This document shows positions 48,301-59,460 of a DNA stretch of 64,000 nucleotides, piece by piece. The notes under the pieces were generated by a model. That model was given only the letters and a program-made list of their open reading frames with translations. It was not told where the DNA came from and searched no databases. The stretch is from Nageia nagi (Eukaryota > Pinophyta): assembly GCA_050084985.1 (NCBI GenBank), contig JBITNC010000001.1, positions 150,288,001 through 150,352,000 of the forward strand, read 5' to 3'. Position numbers and translations under genes: made by a program. Position 1 is the first letter of the stretch, and the number at the start of each line of letters is the position of its first letter.

Positions 48301-49597
48301 CTACTACTTGAAAGATATATGTGAGCAGATATGTTATCTTTGATGAGACTGGTGACCCTCCAACTAGTCCACTTGTAGTATCACCTAATCCTAATAGTGG
48401 TCTTATCATCACTTCTGATAATGAGGATAATAAAATAAAAGTAGTTGTAGTTGTAATATTACCACTTAAGCCACATGATAACTCTAAAAGACATACATGG
48501 TACAAGAAAAAACTACATGATTTGTATCTATGTGTTCCACCTATCATGTCTACATCAAGACCAAGGACATACATTGTGGTTTGTGAGGTATTGAGTGCCC
48601 TACTTAACAATTATACATATAGACCAAGGACATGCATAATGGTTTGTAAGGAAGTGAATTTGGTACTAATGAGAATGATGGGGAATACTCCTTAACATAA
48701 TATGGTTTGTGAGGCCCTTAAACTACCACATTGAAAATGAGCCATAAAGTATAAATATAATGCATTGATGAATAATACACATGGATATTGGTAGATCTTC
48801 CACTTGGTAAGAAGGCCATTCAATGCAAATGGGTATTCAAAATAAAGTATAATCTTGACAAAATAATTGATAAGAAAATAGATGTTAATAATTCCATTAT
48901 ATGCAATGGCTAAACAATTTATCTAGGAAGTATATTAGATGGATTTGAAAAGTACCTTCATGAATGGAGGCTTAGAGAAGGAAGTCAAAATGAAACAACT
49001 TGAGGCATTTTTTATTGATCCATATATGGAAAAAGTATGTATATTGATAAAATCTCAATATGGTTTGAAATAGGCTCCAAGAAATTTTAGTACATAAACA
49101 TTGATGAACACCTACTATAATATGGCTTTGTTAGAAGTCCTTATAATCCTAATATCTACCTATGATAATATAGGGGGAGATAGTCATTAGTATAGTGTTT
49201 TTCAATGATTTGGTCATAATGAGGAGTATTTAGGGTTTAATTCTAACTTGTAAACATGAACTCAAAACGTTATTCAACATGATGAACTTAGTTTACTTCA
49301 TTATTGCCTTAGATTAGAGGTTTGGAAAATGTGGGGTCACATATTTGTTTCACAAATGAAATATACTAAGAGTTTGATGGAGAATATCATAATGACATAT
49401 TATCAACCTATGTCATATGTATCAGGCCAAATATTTGTTATATTATTAGTTATTTTTCTAGGTTTATGCATGGACCTAAGAAAGCTTATTGATCAATAAT
49501 TAAGCATTTATTGAGATATATTTATGGTGTTAATAGTTACGGATTGGAGTATAAGAAGAATTATAAGTTCTTATTAATTGGATACACAAATATAGAT
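48300..49597 (+). pseudogene. Old copia linker, RT and start of RNase H
   Basis: The 124-codon frame 48,321-48,695 starts SRYVIFDETGDPPTSPLVVS, the region between integrase and RT, and then drifts. RT follows in broken frames with KKAIQCKWVFKIKYN, SQYGLKXAPR-type sequence at 49,060, FVRSPYNPNIY and FNDLVIM (the YVDDL site, now FNDLV). RNase H begins with GYTNID at 49,578-49,596, where the younger copia interrupts it. Confidence 0.75.
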
Positions 49598-49906
49598 TGT
49601 TGGAAACTTGGTTTCCCAAAAAGTAGAGCATGAACATCCATATTTAACATGTTCATTTTTTCTATTTTGAGTCTTAGATTAGATTTTATGAGTTTGTGAG
49701 TTGCATGGATGGTGTTTTCTATATTAGGATAGTTTTACTTAGGATCCAAACTTCTATTATTGTTAGCTTTTGAATTGGATTGTAACAATTTGAGATTATC
49801 CAAATTGAGTTTATTTTTAGTTGAGTCTATATTTAGGTTTATACACACCTATATATGTATGTAGATATTTCCTTTTTAATCAATGAAAGTAATATTTTAC
49901 TTCTCA
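49598..49906 (+). repeat. 5' LTR of the nested copia
   Basis: 309 bp, TGTTGGAAAC ... TTCTCA. Near its end it has CCTATATATGTATGTA as a likely TATA region, then the ATCAATGAAAGTAATATTTTAC block. Confidence 0.92.
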
Positions 49907-49909
49907 TTG

Positions 49910-49921
49910 TGGTATCAGAGC
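49910..49921 (+). other. Primer-binding site of the nested copia
   Basis: TGGTATCAGAGC exactly matches the initiator-Met tRNA complement used by most plant copia elements. It is three bases from the LTR end. Confidence 0.9.
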
Positions 49922-50039
49922 AAGGTTATCATTTTTATTAGGTTATAGAAGAGCTTAATGTGGGTGTTTGTAAGACTTTAGATAAACTCTTGCAAAGTTT
50001 TATTGAGGACCAATTTTTTATTGTGTTAAAAAGTACATA

Positions 50040-50930
50040 ATAGCTATAAAAAATAACACTCTACCCATTCCAAAGTTCCATGGAGAAGACTATGAGTACT
50101 GGTTTATCAAAATAAAGATATTACTCAATGCAAGGGGATATGGGATATTATTGAGTAAGGATACAATGATCCAACAAACTAGAATACTCTCTAGATAAAT
50201 GATAAGATTGATAATAAGGAGGCTCATAAGAATAACTCCTTTACACTCTATCATTTGCAAGCTTGCTTAGAGAAGAGCATCTTTCCAAGGATTGATTCAT
50301 TCACCTCATATTTATATGCATGGAAAACACTCAAATATGGCTATCAAGGTAGCACCCACATAAAGTAAGTGAGGTTGCAAACCCTCAAGAGAGATTTTGA
50401 GAATCTCAAGATGCAAGGTGATGAGATTATGGGATATTACTATGTGAGAGTCAAAGTATGTGTGGACAAGATAAAGACCCTTAGATAGGAGATTCCAAAT
50501 GAGGTTATAGTGAAAAAATAATACTAAGAACACTTGTTCTCAAGTGGAACCATATGGAAATCACAATAGAAGATTAAAAATATATTTCAACTCTTACTTA
50601 TGATAAGATCATAAGATCCTTGAAGTCTATAGATTCTATACCATCACATGCAAGAATTAATGAAGAAAAGGATTTTGTAACAAAGGAGGTTGAAGCTACT
50701 AATGCACAAGGAAGAGGCTAAGGGAGAAGCCTGTCATCTTCAAGAGGAAGAGGAAGAAGAAGGAGAGAAATTGCTCAAGGAAGAGGAAGAGGTAGAGGTG
50801 GATCAAATGGAGGGGGATACAACAAAAATGAATAATGTTACTATTGTAATAAATTTGGGTAATATGAGAGGAAGTGTAGAATAAATGCTACTCAAGAAGG
50901 TGGAAGTGCAACCCATTATGGAGAGGAAGA
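50040..50930 (+). pseudogene. Nested copia gag relic
   Basis: IPKFHGEDYEYWFIKIKILL starts the capsid region, followed by TLTYDKIIRSLKSIDSIPSH. A glycine-arginine-rich tract (SSRGRGRRRREIAQGRGRGR, 50,735-50,800) and the knuckle CYYCNKFG-stop-YERKC (50,838-50,878) follow. In the knuckle the His codon of CxxCxxxxHxxxxC is now TAA. GR-rich tails before the knuckle are typical of copia gag. Confidence 0.85.
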
Positions 50931-50969
50931 TGGATCCTCCAATTTATTTTTATCTTATGGGAAGATCAA

Positions 50970-51480
50970 TTAGAATTTAAATGAAACTTGGATTATAGAT
51001 AGTGGTACCTCTAATCATATGAATGGTGAAGGGTATTTTTTTGCCTTAATGAACAACTCTTTCAAGCTCAAGATAAATCTTGCAGATGAAAATGCAGTGA
51101 CTATCAAGGCATGGGACCCATGGATGCTAGCACCTAAGAGGGCACCAATAAGGTAAATAACATCTACTACAATCATAATCTCAAACATAATTTGCTAAAT
51201 ATGGAAGAAATAATGGAAATGAACTATAAAATTGTATTTGAAGATTAAAAATGTGTAATATATGATAAGAATATTGGTCATAGGCTGGTCACAATAGTTC
51301 CAATGATCAAAAATAGATTATTTCCACTCAAATTTGGAGGAGATTATGCCCAAATAGCAAATGTAGCAATTGATAACAAGAATTAGCTATGTCATATGAG
51401 ATATGGTCATTTAACTTACCAAATTTTGAGAATGTTGAAATCTCAACAAATGGTCAATAGGTTGCCAAAGATTGAAGAAG
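50970..51480 (+). pseudogene. Nested copia protease and pre-integrase relic
   Basis: ETWIIDSGTSNHMNG (50,982-51,026) is the DSG-type catalytic motif, still intact. SFKLKINLADENAVTIKAWD and, after stops, the RYGHLTYQ pre-integrase block near 51,400-51,425 follow. Frames break after the flap region. Confidence 0.8.
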
Positions 51481-51539
51481 ACAAGATTGTATGTGAAGGA
51501 TCTGCTTTGGGAAAGTACTCATGAATGAAGTTTTTAAGA

Positions 51540-52320
51540 GGCCAAGCTTAGAGAACTTCCTATCCCCTTTAATTGGTGCACTCTGATATTTATGAATCCA
51601 TGCAAATATAAATCTTGGGTAAGAACTCTTACTTTCTCTCTTTAATAGATGATTACATAAGGATGTATTGGATTTATTTTCTAACATCCAAAGATGAAGC
51701 TTTTTCAAATTTTAAGGAGTTTAAAGCTCATGTGGAAAAGAAAAGTAAATGTGTTATTAAATATTTGAGGATTGATAGAGGAGGGGAGTTTTTCTCTAAT
51801 TAATTTCTCTAATATTGTAAATATTATATAATAAAGAGGCAACTCATAGTCTCCTATACTCCATAATAAAACAATGTGGTGGAGAGAAAAAACCACACCA
51901 TAATGGAGATGGAAAGGATCATGCTATAAAGCAAAAAATTAACTAATATGTACTAGGATGATGTAGTGAGGACAATGGTCTACATCTTGAATAGGAGTCC
52001 AACTTCAAGCTTGGAAGGCATCATAACTTATGAGGCACAGTAAGATAAAAAGCCTAATGTAAAGTATTTTAGAGTTTTTGGTTATATTGCTTATGATCAC
52101 ATTCCTGATGAAAATAGGAGAAAATTAGATCCTAAGAGTCAACCATACATTTTTCTTGGTTATTATGAGCAAACCAATGCATATAGATTGTATAATCCAA
52201 AAACACATAAGGTTGTATTGTCTAGAGATGTGATTTTTTACGAAGAGGGAGCTTGGGATCATCAAAAACTATATGTTAATGATGGATCCAATGGCAATAA
52301 TACCTCTAAATTGTAGCCTA
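51540..52320 (+). pseudogene. Nested copia integrase relic
   Basis: SYFLSLIDDYIRMYWIYFLT (first Asp), YLRIDRGGEFFSN (second Asp of 'RSDNGGEF') and NVVERKNHTIMEMER (third acidic residue) keep the D-D-E triad recognisable across stops. The tail reads KYFRVFGYIAYDHIP, QPYIFLGYYEQTNAYRLYNP and KVVLSRDVIFYEE, the copia-specific C-terminal block. Confidence 0.88.
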
Positions 52321-52599
52321 TTAATCATACCAATAGAGCAAGTTATTCTACTCCAAGTTCTTCATTCACTCCCATGAAAGAAGACACTTCAAGCGTGTCA
52401 AGAAAGTTAAAAAAAATACTTCAAGTCCATCCATCCAATCAAATTTTAGATCAAATTTCTCAAGGAGATTCACTAGGAGCCAAGAAAGTGAATTTAATCA
52501 AGTTATAAAGAGGTTTGAAAATATATGGTGATGAGAATGATTATGAGCCTAAAGGTAATGTAGTTAACTATGAATTGATAACTAGTGTAGAAATTGAAC

Positions 52600-54060
52600 C
52601 ATCAAACTATGATCAAGCTTGCACTAATGATTTGTAGTTGAAGTAAATGGAAGAAGAAATTACTTTCATAAACAAAAATGATACTTGTGACCTAACAGAG
52701 CTTCCAAAAGGCAAAAAATGTGTTGGGTGAAAATGGATCTATAAGACCAAATACAATATTTAAGGGAGCATTGAATGACATAAGGGAAGGCTTAAGGCTA
52801 AGGGCTTCACTCAACGGTATGGTATAAACTATGAAGAAACCTTTGCTCCTATAGCAAGAGAAGAAACAATCATATTAGTCCTTTCAATGTACAAAAATGT
52901 TAGCAATTCAATCATATGGATATTAAAAGTTCATTTCTCAATGGTTGTTTGGATGAAGAGGTTTATGTTGAACAACCCTAAGGCTTTGAGGTAAAAGGTA
53001 AGGAACATCTTGTGTATAAGTTAAATAAGACCTTGTGTGGCACCAAGTAAGCTCCAAAATCTTGGTATACAAGGATTAATAGGTACTTCCATCAATATGG
53101 TTTCACAAGTAGCAAGAGCGATCCCACTCTCTACATCATAAAGGTCGATCAAGACATCTTACTTGTGTGTTTGTATGTAGATGATCTAATCTAAATGGGT
53201 ATTTATACACAAATGAATGATGATTTTAAAATCTTTATGATGCAATAATTTGAAATGAAGGATCTAGGATTGATTCACTACTTCCTTGGTATGAAAGTGT
53301 CTCAAAGTAATGATAAGAGCTTTATTTATCAATCCAAATATGCAAATGACATATTGAAAAAGTATGGTATGGATGAATGCAAACTAGTACCAACTCTTAT
53401 AGCTCATGGTCAACTATTATGTAAAGATGATGGAATGCCAAAAATTTAAGTAACCACATCTAGAATCTTAGTTGGAAGCTTAATGTTTCTAACGAATACT
53501 AGGCCTGATATCACCCATGTTGTCTCACTTATATCAAGGTACATGAGTAATCATATTGAAGAACACATGAAAGAAATCAAAAGGATTATGAGGTATGTCA
53601 AAGGCACATCAAATTTCGGCATACACTACAACAAGGATGATGAGATAAAACTTTATGGATATAATGACTATTATTGGGGGAGTAACTTAGATGATAAATA
53701 ATCCACATATATACAATATTTTAGCCTTGTTTTAGGACTTATTTCATGGATTTAAAAGAATGAAACCACTATTGCACTTTTATATATAGAGGCAGAGTAT
53801 TTTTCAATCATAAGTGTGAGTGCTCAAGCATTATGGTTGAGGAAAGTTCTTGAGAAACTTAATAAGAAACAAAGTGGTCCTACAATTATGCTTTGTGATA
53901 ATCAAAGTGTCATCCAATTGTACATAATCCAATACACCACAATAGATCCAAGTATTTAAGATATGGTGGAAGAGGAAATTATCAAACTAAGGCATTACAA
54001 CATCCTAGACAACATTACAGATATCTTCACCAAAGGAGTTGTTAAATCTTAATTTTTGAA
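52600..54060 (+). pseudogene. Nested copia RT and RNase H relic
   Basis: RT: RLKAKGFTQRYGINYEETFA (52,785), then LYVDDLI at 53,171-53,191, which is the intact catalytic YVDD. MKDLGLIHYFLGMKVSQSND and YANDILKKYGMDECKLVPT (53,255-53,449) follow. RNase H: NTRPDITHVVSLISRYMSN, IKRIMRYVKGTSNFGIHY (53,483-53,701) and ILDNITDIFTKG near the end. Single stops (for example after DLI) split an otherwise readable frame. Confidence 0.9.
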
Positions 54061-54094
54061 GTTGATGAGCCTATTGGTGAGTCCCCTCAACATC

Positions 54095-54105
54095 AAGGGG
54101 GAGAA
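54095..54105 (+). other. Polypurine tract of the nested copia
   Basis: AAGGGGGAGAA directly precedes the 3' LTR start TGTTGG, the common plant copia form. Confidence 0.85.
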
Positions 54106-54415
54106 TGTTGGAAACTTAGTTTCCCAAGAAGAAAAGCATTTACATCCATATTTAGAATGTTCACTTTTTCTATTTTGAGAATTAGATTAGCTTTTTTGAG
54201 TATGTGAGTTGCATGGATGATGTTGTCTATATTAGAATAGTTTTATTTAGGATCCAAACTCCTATTCTAATTAGCTTTTTGGATTGGATTGTAACAAGTT
54301 GATATTATCCAACTTGAGTTTATTTTTATTTGATTCTATATTTAGGTTTTTCCAAACCTATATATGTATGTAAAGATTTCATTTCTAATCAATAAAAGTA
54401 AGATTCTACTTGTCA
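54106..54415 (+). repeat. 3' LTR of the nested copia
   Basis: 310 bp, partner of 49,598-49,906. It ends CTTGTCA and is followed by TATAT. Confidence 0.92.
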
Positions 54416-54420
54416 TATAT

Positions 54421-54860
54421 TATGAGGGATATATGAACAATAAGAGATCAATGACATAATATGTGTTCTTCCTTGGATCTAAACCAATTTCTTAAGGTAG
54501 CAAGAAATAAAGTATCACATCCAAATCTACCATAAAGTTATAATATTGTGTTGCTGCAAATGTTGTTTGTGAGATAATATAGTTACATTGCATTTTGATA
54601 GATATTGGGATATCGTATAATCAACCTACCATTTTGTATTGTGATGATTATGGTGTATTGAAATTGATTTATAATCCTATTTTTCATGAGCACATAAAGC
54701 ACATTGAGATACAAATGCACTTAATTTGAGATCATGTTTCACTACACAAAATTCAACTTCATTACATTTCCATGAAAGAACAAGCTATAGATGTTTTCAC
54801 CAAGTATCTTGATTATGAAAGTTTGAAAAATTTCGTAGCTTTATCTCTTGTTCTTTGAAG
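54421..54860 (+). pseudogene. Old copia RNase H, continued after the insertion
   Basis: EGYMNNKRSM, VFFLGSKPIS, YNQPTILYCDDYGVLKLIYN and ISMKEQAIDVFTKYLD complete the copia RNase H and its C-terminal tail. This is the continuation of the domain broken at 49,597. The polypurine-like AAATGGGAA (54,873-54,881) and the 3' LTR follow. Confidence 0.85.
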
Positions 54861-54881
54861 ACATAATGCATTAAATGGGAA

Positions 54882-55083
54882 TGTTAGAATAATTAATACA
54901 TTGAATGAGATAAAGAAATACTACTTAAACCTTAGTACTTATGAATATTGAATAATACTTTAGTTATGAATTAGTTTAATATTCAATTGGTGTATAGGAA
55001 TATAACTCTCAACTCCTAAATGTACTTAGACCTACTTTTCATGTAATGTAAATAATCTCAATTTCTCTTAATGTTTTCTATTA
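54882..55083 (+). repeat. 3' LTR of the old copia
   Basis: 202 bp, partner of 25,878-26,098. Followed by GTCAT (55,084-55,088), the same pentamer that precedes the 5' LTR. Confidence 0.75.
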
Positions 55084-55224
55084 GTCATTCATTTAATGAA
55101 ACCCTAATGATTTAGTAATAATATTATGTTTAGGCATAATATAAGCATATTGCACTTTGTTGATCAATAATATCATACACAATAAGTTATATAATATCAA
55201 TAAGATTATTATAATACATCTTAA

Positions 55225-55520
55225 TATCACTTTAGGAGCTCATACTAGACCAAAAATGGGCTTTGGGAGCAGCTTATTTGAGGCAATTTTCATGGGTAGT
55301 TTTATACCACCCCTTTTTTAAATTTTAGTAGTGGTTTTGGTGGGACATTTTTTAGCCATTCCAAAAAATATTTCTAGGGTGGAAAAAAATCACCCCTTAA
55401 TGAAAACAAGTAAAAAAAAAAACAAAGGCATGGGTGGGGAGATTAGGTGAGTTACTTGGAATGTTTTCATCATTTTAATTTTTTCAAGCTTAGGGGTTGG
55501 AGGAGAGAGGGACATTTGGT
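55225..55520 (+). repeat. Dispersed repeat, copy 2 (partner of 8.5-8.8 kb)
   Basis: It shares with the minus strand of 8,520-8,820 the series 'AGTAGTGGTTTTGGTGGGA', 'TTAGGTGAG', a 'CTTTTTTAA'-like T-rich tract and a closing 'GGAGGAGAGAGG'. Function unknown. Confidence 0.35.
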
Positions 55521-55857
55521 GTATTAATGATATAAAAGATGAGAGGGGAGATTATATGAAATATTAAAGCTCCCATAGCCTACATAAACCATAATTTTTT
55601 ATTATGAGAACCAAGTAGACACATCTAAATACCTAATTTAGCATTTATGAGTATTATGGCAATGCATTTTAAAGCTTCCTGAAGATATCCTTCTCCAACC
55701 ACAATATTCAATTTACATGCACCAAGTAGAGATATGCACACACCCAATTTAGGATTAATGGATATTTTGGTAATGAAGTTCAAAGCTCCCACAAGATAGC
55801 ATGCATGAACCATAACACTTAATTTACAAGCACTAAGTAGACACATGCATACACCCA

Positions 55858-56345
55858 ATTCAAATTTTTATGGGTATTTTAGCATTGAAGTTTAAAGCTT
55901 CCTCAAGATAGCTTGCAAAACCAATAAGGTCAATAATGCATGTATAATGATTAATCCTAGGATTGCAAGATATACATAAAATGAAAGACTTGTTGAGACT
56001 TTTAAGCAGATGTAATTATGAGGTATAAAACTAGGTACATGATGAAACACTATACTTTAAGAAAGTATCAAAAACTAGTCCAAACGTGGTAAGTCTAGTA
56101 AAAATAAGCTTGTAATACTTAACAAATGTACAACCTAGAAATTTAAATGTTATATTATCTTACCTCCACAATAATTATAATAAGATGTAAAGGTTGGTTG
56201 TCTTTTCTCTAAGATAACATGTTTAAAACATCATGAATTAGATAAGTCCAGGCTAGCTACATTTACAAGCTCTTAGTAGATATATCATTGCTATGCTTCA
56301 AAATTATTCATAATATCACCGTGAAACCAACTTGGATGCTTCAAC
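55858..56345. repeat. PPR-associated repeat, copy 1
   Basis: About 490 bp shared with 56,917-57,400. Markers include ATGATGAAACACTATACTTT, AAGTATCAAAAACTAGT and ATGAATTAGATAAGT. It corresponds to PPR linker plus spacer. Confidence 0.75.
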
Positions 56346-56916
56346 AAGTCAAAGAGTTCACGGGAATCCTTGTTGTAGCCATGAATTGCATATCCTTTGA
56401 TAATTGCATTGTAAGAAATTATGTTTCCATCATGCATCTTATCAAATAATTCCTAGGCATTGTGTATTCTTCCACATTTTGCATACAATGCCTTTTCAAT
56501 AAAACCCATTTTGTTTGTATCCTAGAATCATTGCAGACCATGAAACTATTTGCATTATGCACCTTGTCAAACAACCCTTGGGCCTTGTCTATTCTTCCAC
56601 ATTTTGCATACATGTCTATGGGCCATTTTTAGAAAACCCATTTTATGTGTATCCTACAATCATTTCATACCATAAAACTATTTGGATCATTCATCTTATC
56701 AAACAATTCCCAAGCCTTGTTTATTCTTCCACATTTTGCATACATATTTACAAGCCTTTTTTAGAAATTCCACTTTATGCATACCCTACAATCATTGCAA
56801 ACCATGAAACTGTTATGATATACTTTATATCATGTTTGATAGGTGATTCTCAAGATAGCTTCCATGAGCCACAACATTTGATTTACAAGTACCAAGTACA
56901 CACATGCAAAACACCA

Positions 56917-57400
56917 ATTCAAGGTTTTTGGGTATTTTGGTAGTGAAGTTCAAATCTCCCTCAAGATAGCCTACATGACCAAGTATGTAAATAATTCATA
57001 TATAATTATTAGTCCTACAATTGTAGAATATGCACAAAATAAAAGATTATACAGACTTTTAATTAGGTGCATAAATTGTCATGTGTAAAACTAGATACAT
57101 GATGAAACACTATACTTTGAGAAAGTATCAAAAACTAGTTCAAAAGTGGTAAGTTGGTAAAAACATGCTTGTAATACTTGGCAATTTTTCAACCCAAAAA
57201 TTTAAATGCTATGTTATCTTACCTCTATAATAATCACAATAATATATAAAGGTTAAATGTCTTTCCCTTAAGAGAACTTATTCAAAACAGCATGAATTAG
57301 ATAAGTTAGGGCTATATTTAGAAGCGCTCAATAGATGTATCATAGTTATGCTTCAACATTGTCATAATGTTACCACACAACCAACCTGGATGCTTCAAAC
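56917..57400. repeat. PPR-associated repeat, copy 2
   Basis: A direct copy of 55,858-56,345 at a period of about 1,060 bp. Divergence is around 20% by eye. Confidence 0.75.
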
Positions 57401-57531
57401 ATATGATATGAAATGATCTAAGTCTATAATATAATAAGAAATTGTATACTTTTAAGCAAATGCATGATGTAAGGCCTATGAATTGTTTGATACAAATATT
57501 ATTTCTATAGTCTTTGATTTTGTGCATATCC

Positions 57532-58787
57532 CTAATAGAAATATCACTAACACACTAATTTCCTTGTATCCCAAGATCTCATGAAAGCTCTCACAAACAT
57601 CATCACAATAGTATAAACACAATGATAATAATCTGACAAACTCATCCACACAAGTGACACAAGAGATTATAGTGGTTCCTCATACAAGGGTGGTAATAGT
57701 CCACTATAATGCTTAAAACATGGGGGGTTACTTAATAGAAATCCTTCAAAACACATGTGTTCATGAGCTTCTTTAAAAACCTCTTTTTTAAAAATTTACC
57801 ACCTTATCTTTTAATTTATTAAACCCCTCATGGTAAAATCCTATATAATAAATAATATCTCTTCTTAAAACATTACCATGATATCAAAAATAATTAAATC
57901 AATTTTAATACCACTTAGTAGTTTCACCCCTTGGTATCATCACCTAGAATTATAGCGATCCAAGATTTTTTCAATTGAAACTCTTATCTTCTATTATTTA
58001 AAATTGCACAAAATAATGAATTAGGGAAGACTATCTCAATAATGAAATTAGAGTATAGCCTAGGTCCTTATTAATAAAATTTGATACCTATTTATGACTC
58101 TATTCATGAGGATAAACTCTTGATGATGAAATACAAGTAGCTTCTATCATGTATTAAATGGTTATTAATATAATTTGAAAAAATTTGAGAAATTAAAGTT
58201 ATAATATATTTAGAATATAAAATCAAATATAACACACATCTCCCAACCCCCTTTTTTTACTAGTAGAATATTTTGTATAAATTTTAAACACCCTTACCCC
58301 CTCCCCTTATAAAATACTTACTGATATACTGATAGTTTGACTTGATATTAAAAATACCCTATGGTATGCATTCACTTGGTATTTACCATTTCTTAACAGT
58401 GAACCCCCCATGGCTTATAATCATTTACTTCTCAAGATAACTCTTACAATGTTAAGAAGCTCTTTCTCTCCCTGTCTCTCTAAAGACTAAGAGCATTTCT
58501 CTACTACAAACTTTAGTTGGAAATAATTTGGGTAAGCCTTATATTTATAGGTGAAATCCATGCTTTGGGTCACCTTAATCTCCAAGGTGCACACCAAGAC
58601 CCAATGGACAAGCTTTCCCATTATCCTTATGGATAAATATGCCTTACAAGTGGGTGGTGTTTGTGGCAAGTCTCCTTAATTATTTATTCACTTAAATACT
58701 TGAGAAAGTATTTAAGTGGATACTATTAAGGAGGTTACATTTCTTTTTTTTAGATACCTAACACAATATGCATTATACATTTTAACA
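57532..58787 (-). mobile_element. Solo LTR (about 1,256 bp) inside the PPR relic
   Basis: In minus orientation it starts TGTTAAAATGTATAATGCAT, related to the start of the 501 bp copia LTR (TGTTGGAATCTATAATGCAT). It is flanked by TATCC on both sides (57,527-57,531 and 58,788-58,792). PPR-like codons end at one border (FWTTMI on the right) and resume at the other (YAQNQRL on the left), supporting insertion into the PPR relic. A TATA box (CCTATAAATATAAGG, minus) lies near 58,540. The far end, CTATTAG in minus, lacks the usual CA. It contains a hairpin at 58,691-58,718. Confidence 0.65.
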
Positions 58788-59240
58788 TATCCTAGATCAT
58801 TGTAGTCCAAAAGATTGCATCTTGATTAGGTATTTTATCAAACAACTCATGGGTCCTTTCAATGTATTCATTTTGTACATACCTTGTAGTCATTATAGTC
58901 CATGAAAGTGTGTTTGAATCATGTTGTGTATATCCTATGATCATTACAATCCATGAAATTATGGTATAACAAATATTTTTGAATGTAGTTACATCTTAAA
59001 ATTAATGTTGATTTGCCAAGATGCAACTTGGTTTAGAGATATTCATTATATCATATGGCTATAAATACTTTAATAACATGAGTGACTCTTATTGCATTAT
59101 TCTAATATGCATCATTACATAATTATGCTCATATTCCTAGGCTTTGTGTATTTTTTCACATTTTTCATACATGCATATGGGCTTTTTTTGAAAACCCATT
59201 TTGTGCGTACCTTACAATCATTTCATCCCATGAAACTATT
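58788..59240 (-). pseudogene. PPR gene relic, upstream part
   Basis: The minus frame at 58,965-58,788 reads ISWIVMIIGYTQHDSN, TLSWTIMTTRYVQNEYIERT, HELFDKIPNQDAIFWTTMI. This is two consecutive PPR units of the form 'SW..MI.gY.qn......A..LFd.mp..d...WttMI'. A further degraded unit lies at 59,240-59,130. It is continuous with the relic on the other side of the solo LTR. Confidence 0.75.
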
Positions 59241-59243
59241 ATG

Positions 59244-59460
59244 ATACAGAACAAATAATGAAAGAACCCACAACATGTTCCATTGTTAAACCTATACATT
59301 AAATGTTATGTTGTCTTACCTTCATAATAAGTATAATAAGATATAAAGGTTGGATGTATTTCCCCCAAGATAACTTGTTCAAAACATCATGAATTAGATA
59401 AGTTAAGGCTAGCTACATTTCTAAAAAATCCATTTTGTGTGTAAAATCCATTTTGTGTGT
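59244..59460. repeat. PPR-associated repeat, copy 3 (partial)
   Basis: It shares AAATGTTATGTTGTCTTACCTTC-like, AAAACATCATGAATTAGATA and GGCTAGCTACATTT with copy 1. It begins GAACAAATAATGAAAGAACCC, a block that also recurs at 63,917. Confidence 0.65.

Larger units (their letters stand above)
49598..54415 (+). mobile_element. Younger Ty1/copia, full length (4,818 bp), nested
   Basis: LTRs of 309 and 310 bp start TGTTGGAAACTT. The primer site is a perfect TGGTATCAGAGC (49,910-49,921). The purine tract is AAGGGGGAGAA. The flanks are TAGAT and TATAT (4 of 5). The internal order is gag, protease, integrase, RT, RNase H. LTR identity is about 87% by eye, so it is older than the minus-strand copia but younger than its host element. 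All domains carry stops. It interrupts the RNase H codons of the old copia, whose frame resumes right after the target duplication. Confidence 0.93.
25878..55088 (+). mobile_element. Old Ty1/copia element, 29 kb footprint with nested insertions
   Basis: The two LTR copies (25,878-26,098 and 54,882-55,083) share the start TGTTAGAATAATTAATACAT and a common end TTA. They are flanked outside by the same pentamer GTCAT (25,873-25,877 and 55,084-55,088). The left LTR is followed by a primer-site-like TGATATCAAATTAGG. The right one is preceded by AAATGGGAA. The gag-pol relic that belongs to it starts only at about 46.2 kb, so roughly 20 kb of foreign DNA entered the leader. A further 4.8 kb copia entered its RNase H. 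The GTCAT match argues that both LTRs come from one insertion rather than two relatives. Confidence 0.75.
55600..57526 (-). pseudogene. PPR (pentatricopeptide repeat) gene relic, downstream part
   Basis: On the minus strand, PPR signatures recur: MYAKCGRIDKAQGLFDKVH (56,613), then in another frame LYAKCGRIHNA and ELFDKMHDGNIISYNAIIKG, YAIHGYNKDSRELFDLLKH (56,540-56,300). Further copies lie at about 56,640-56,830, and YLQEALK-type segments at 55,650 to 55,910 and 56,900-56,970. These match plant PPR proteins of the PLS class ('MYAKCGxxxxAxxLFdxM..rnvvsWNamI.gYa..G'), RNA-binding proteins of organelles. Frameshifts and stops are everywhere. Duplicated PPR-plus-spacer blocks suggest the relic has itself been tandemly copied. 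Confidence 0.75.

Noticed and set aside
48284-48610. 108-codon minus-strand ORF
   Set aside because: Shadow of the old copia linker region (plus strand 48,321-48,695).
56515-56943. 142-codon plus-strand ORF, the second-longest after the minus-strand 165-codon gag frame
   Set aside because: It is the antisense of repeated PPR units; its periodic FCIHVYGPFLE-like segments mirror the PPR repeat.
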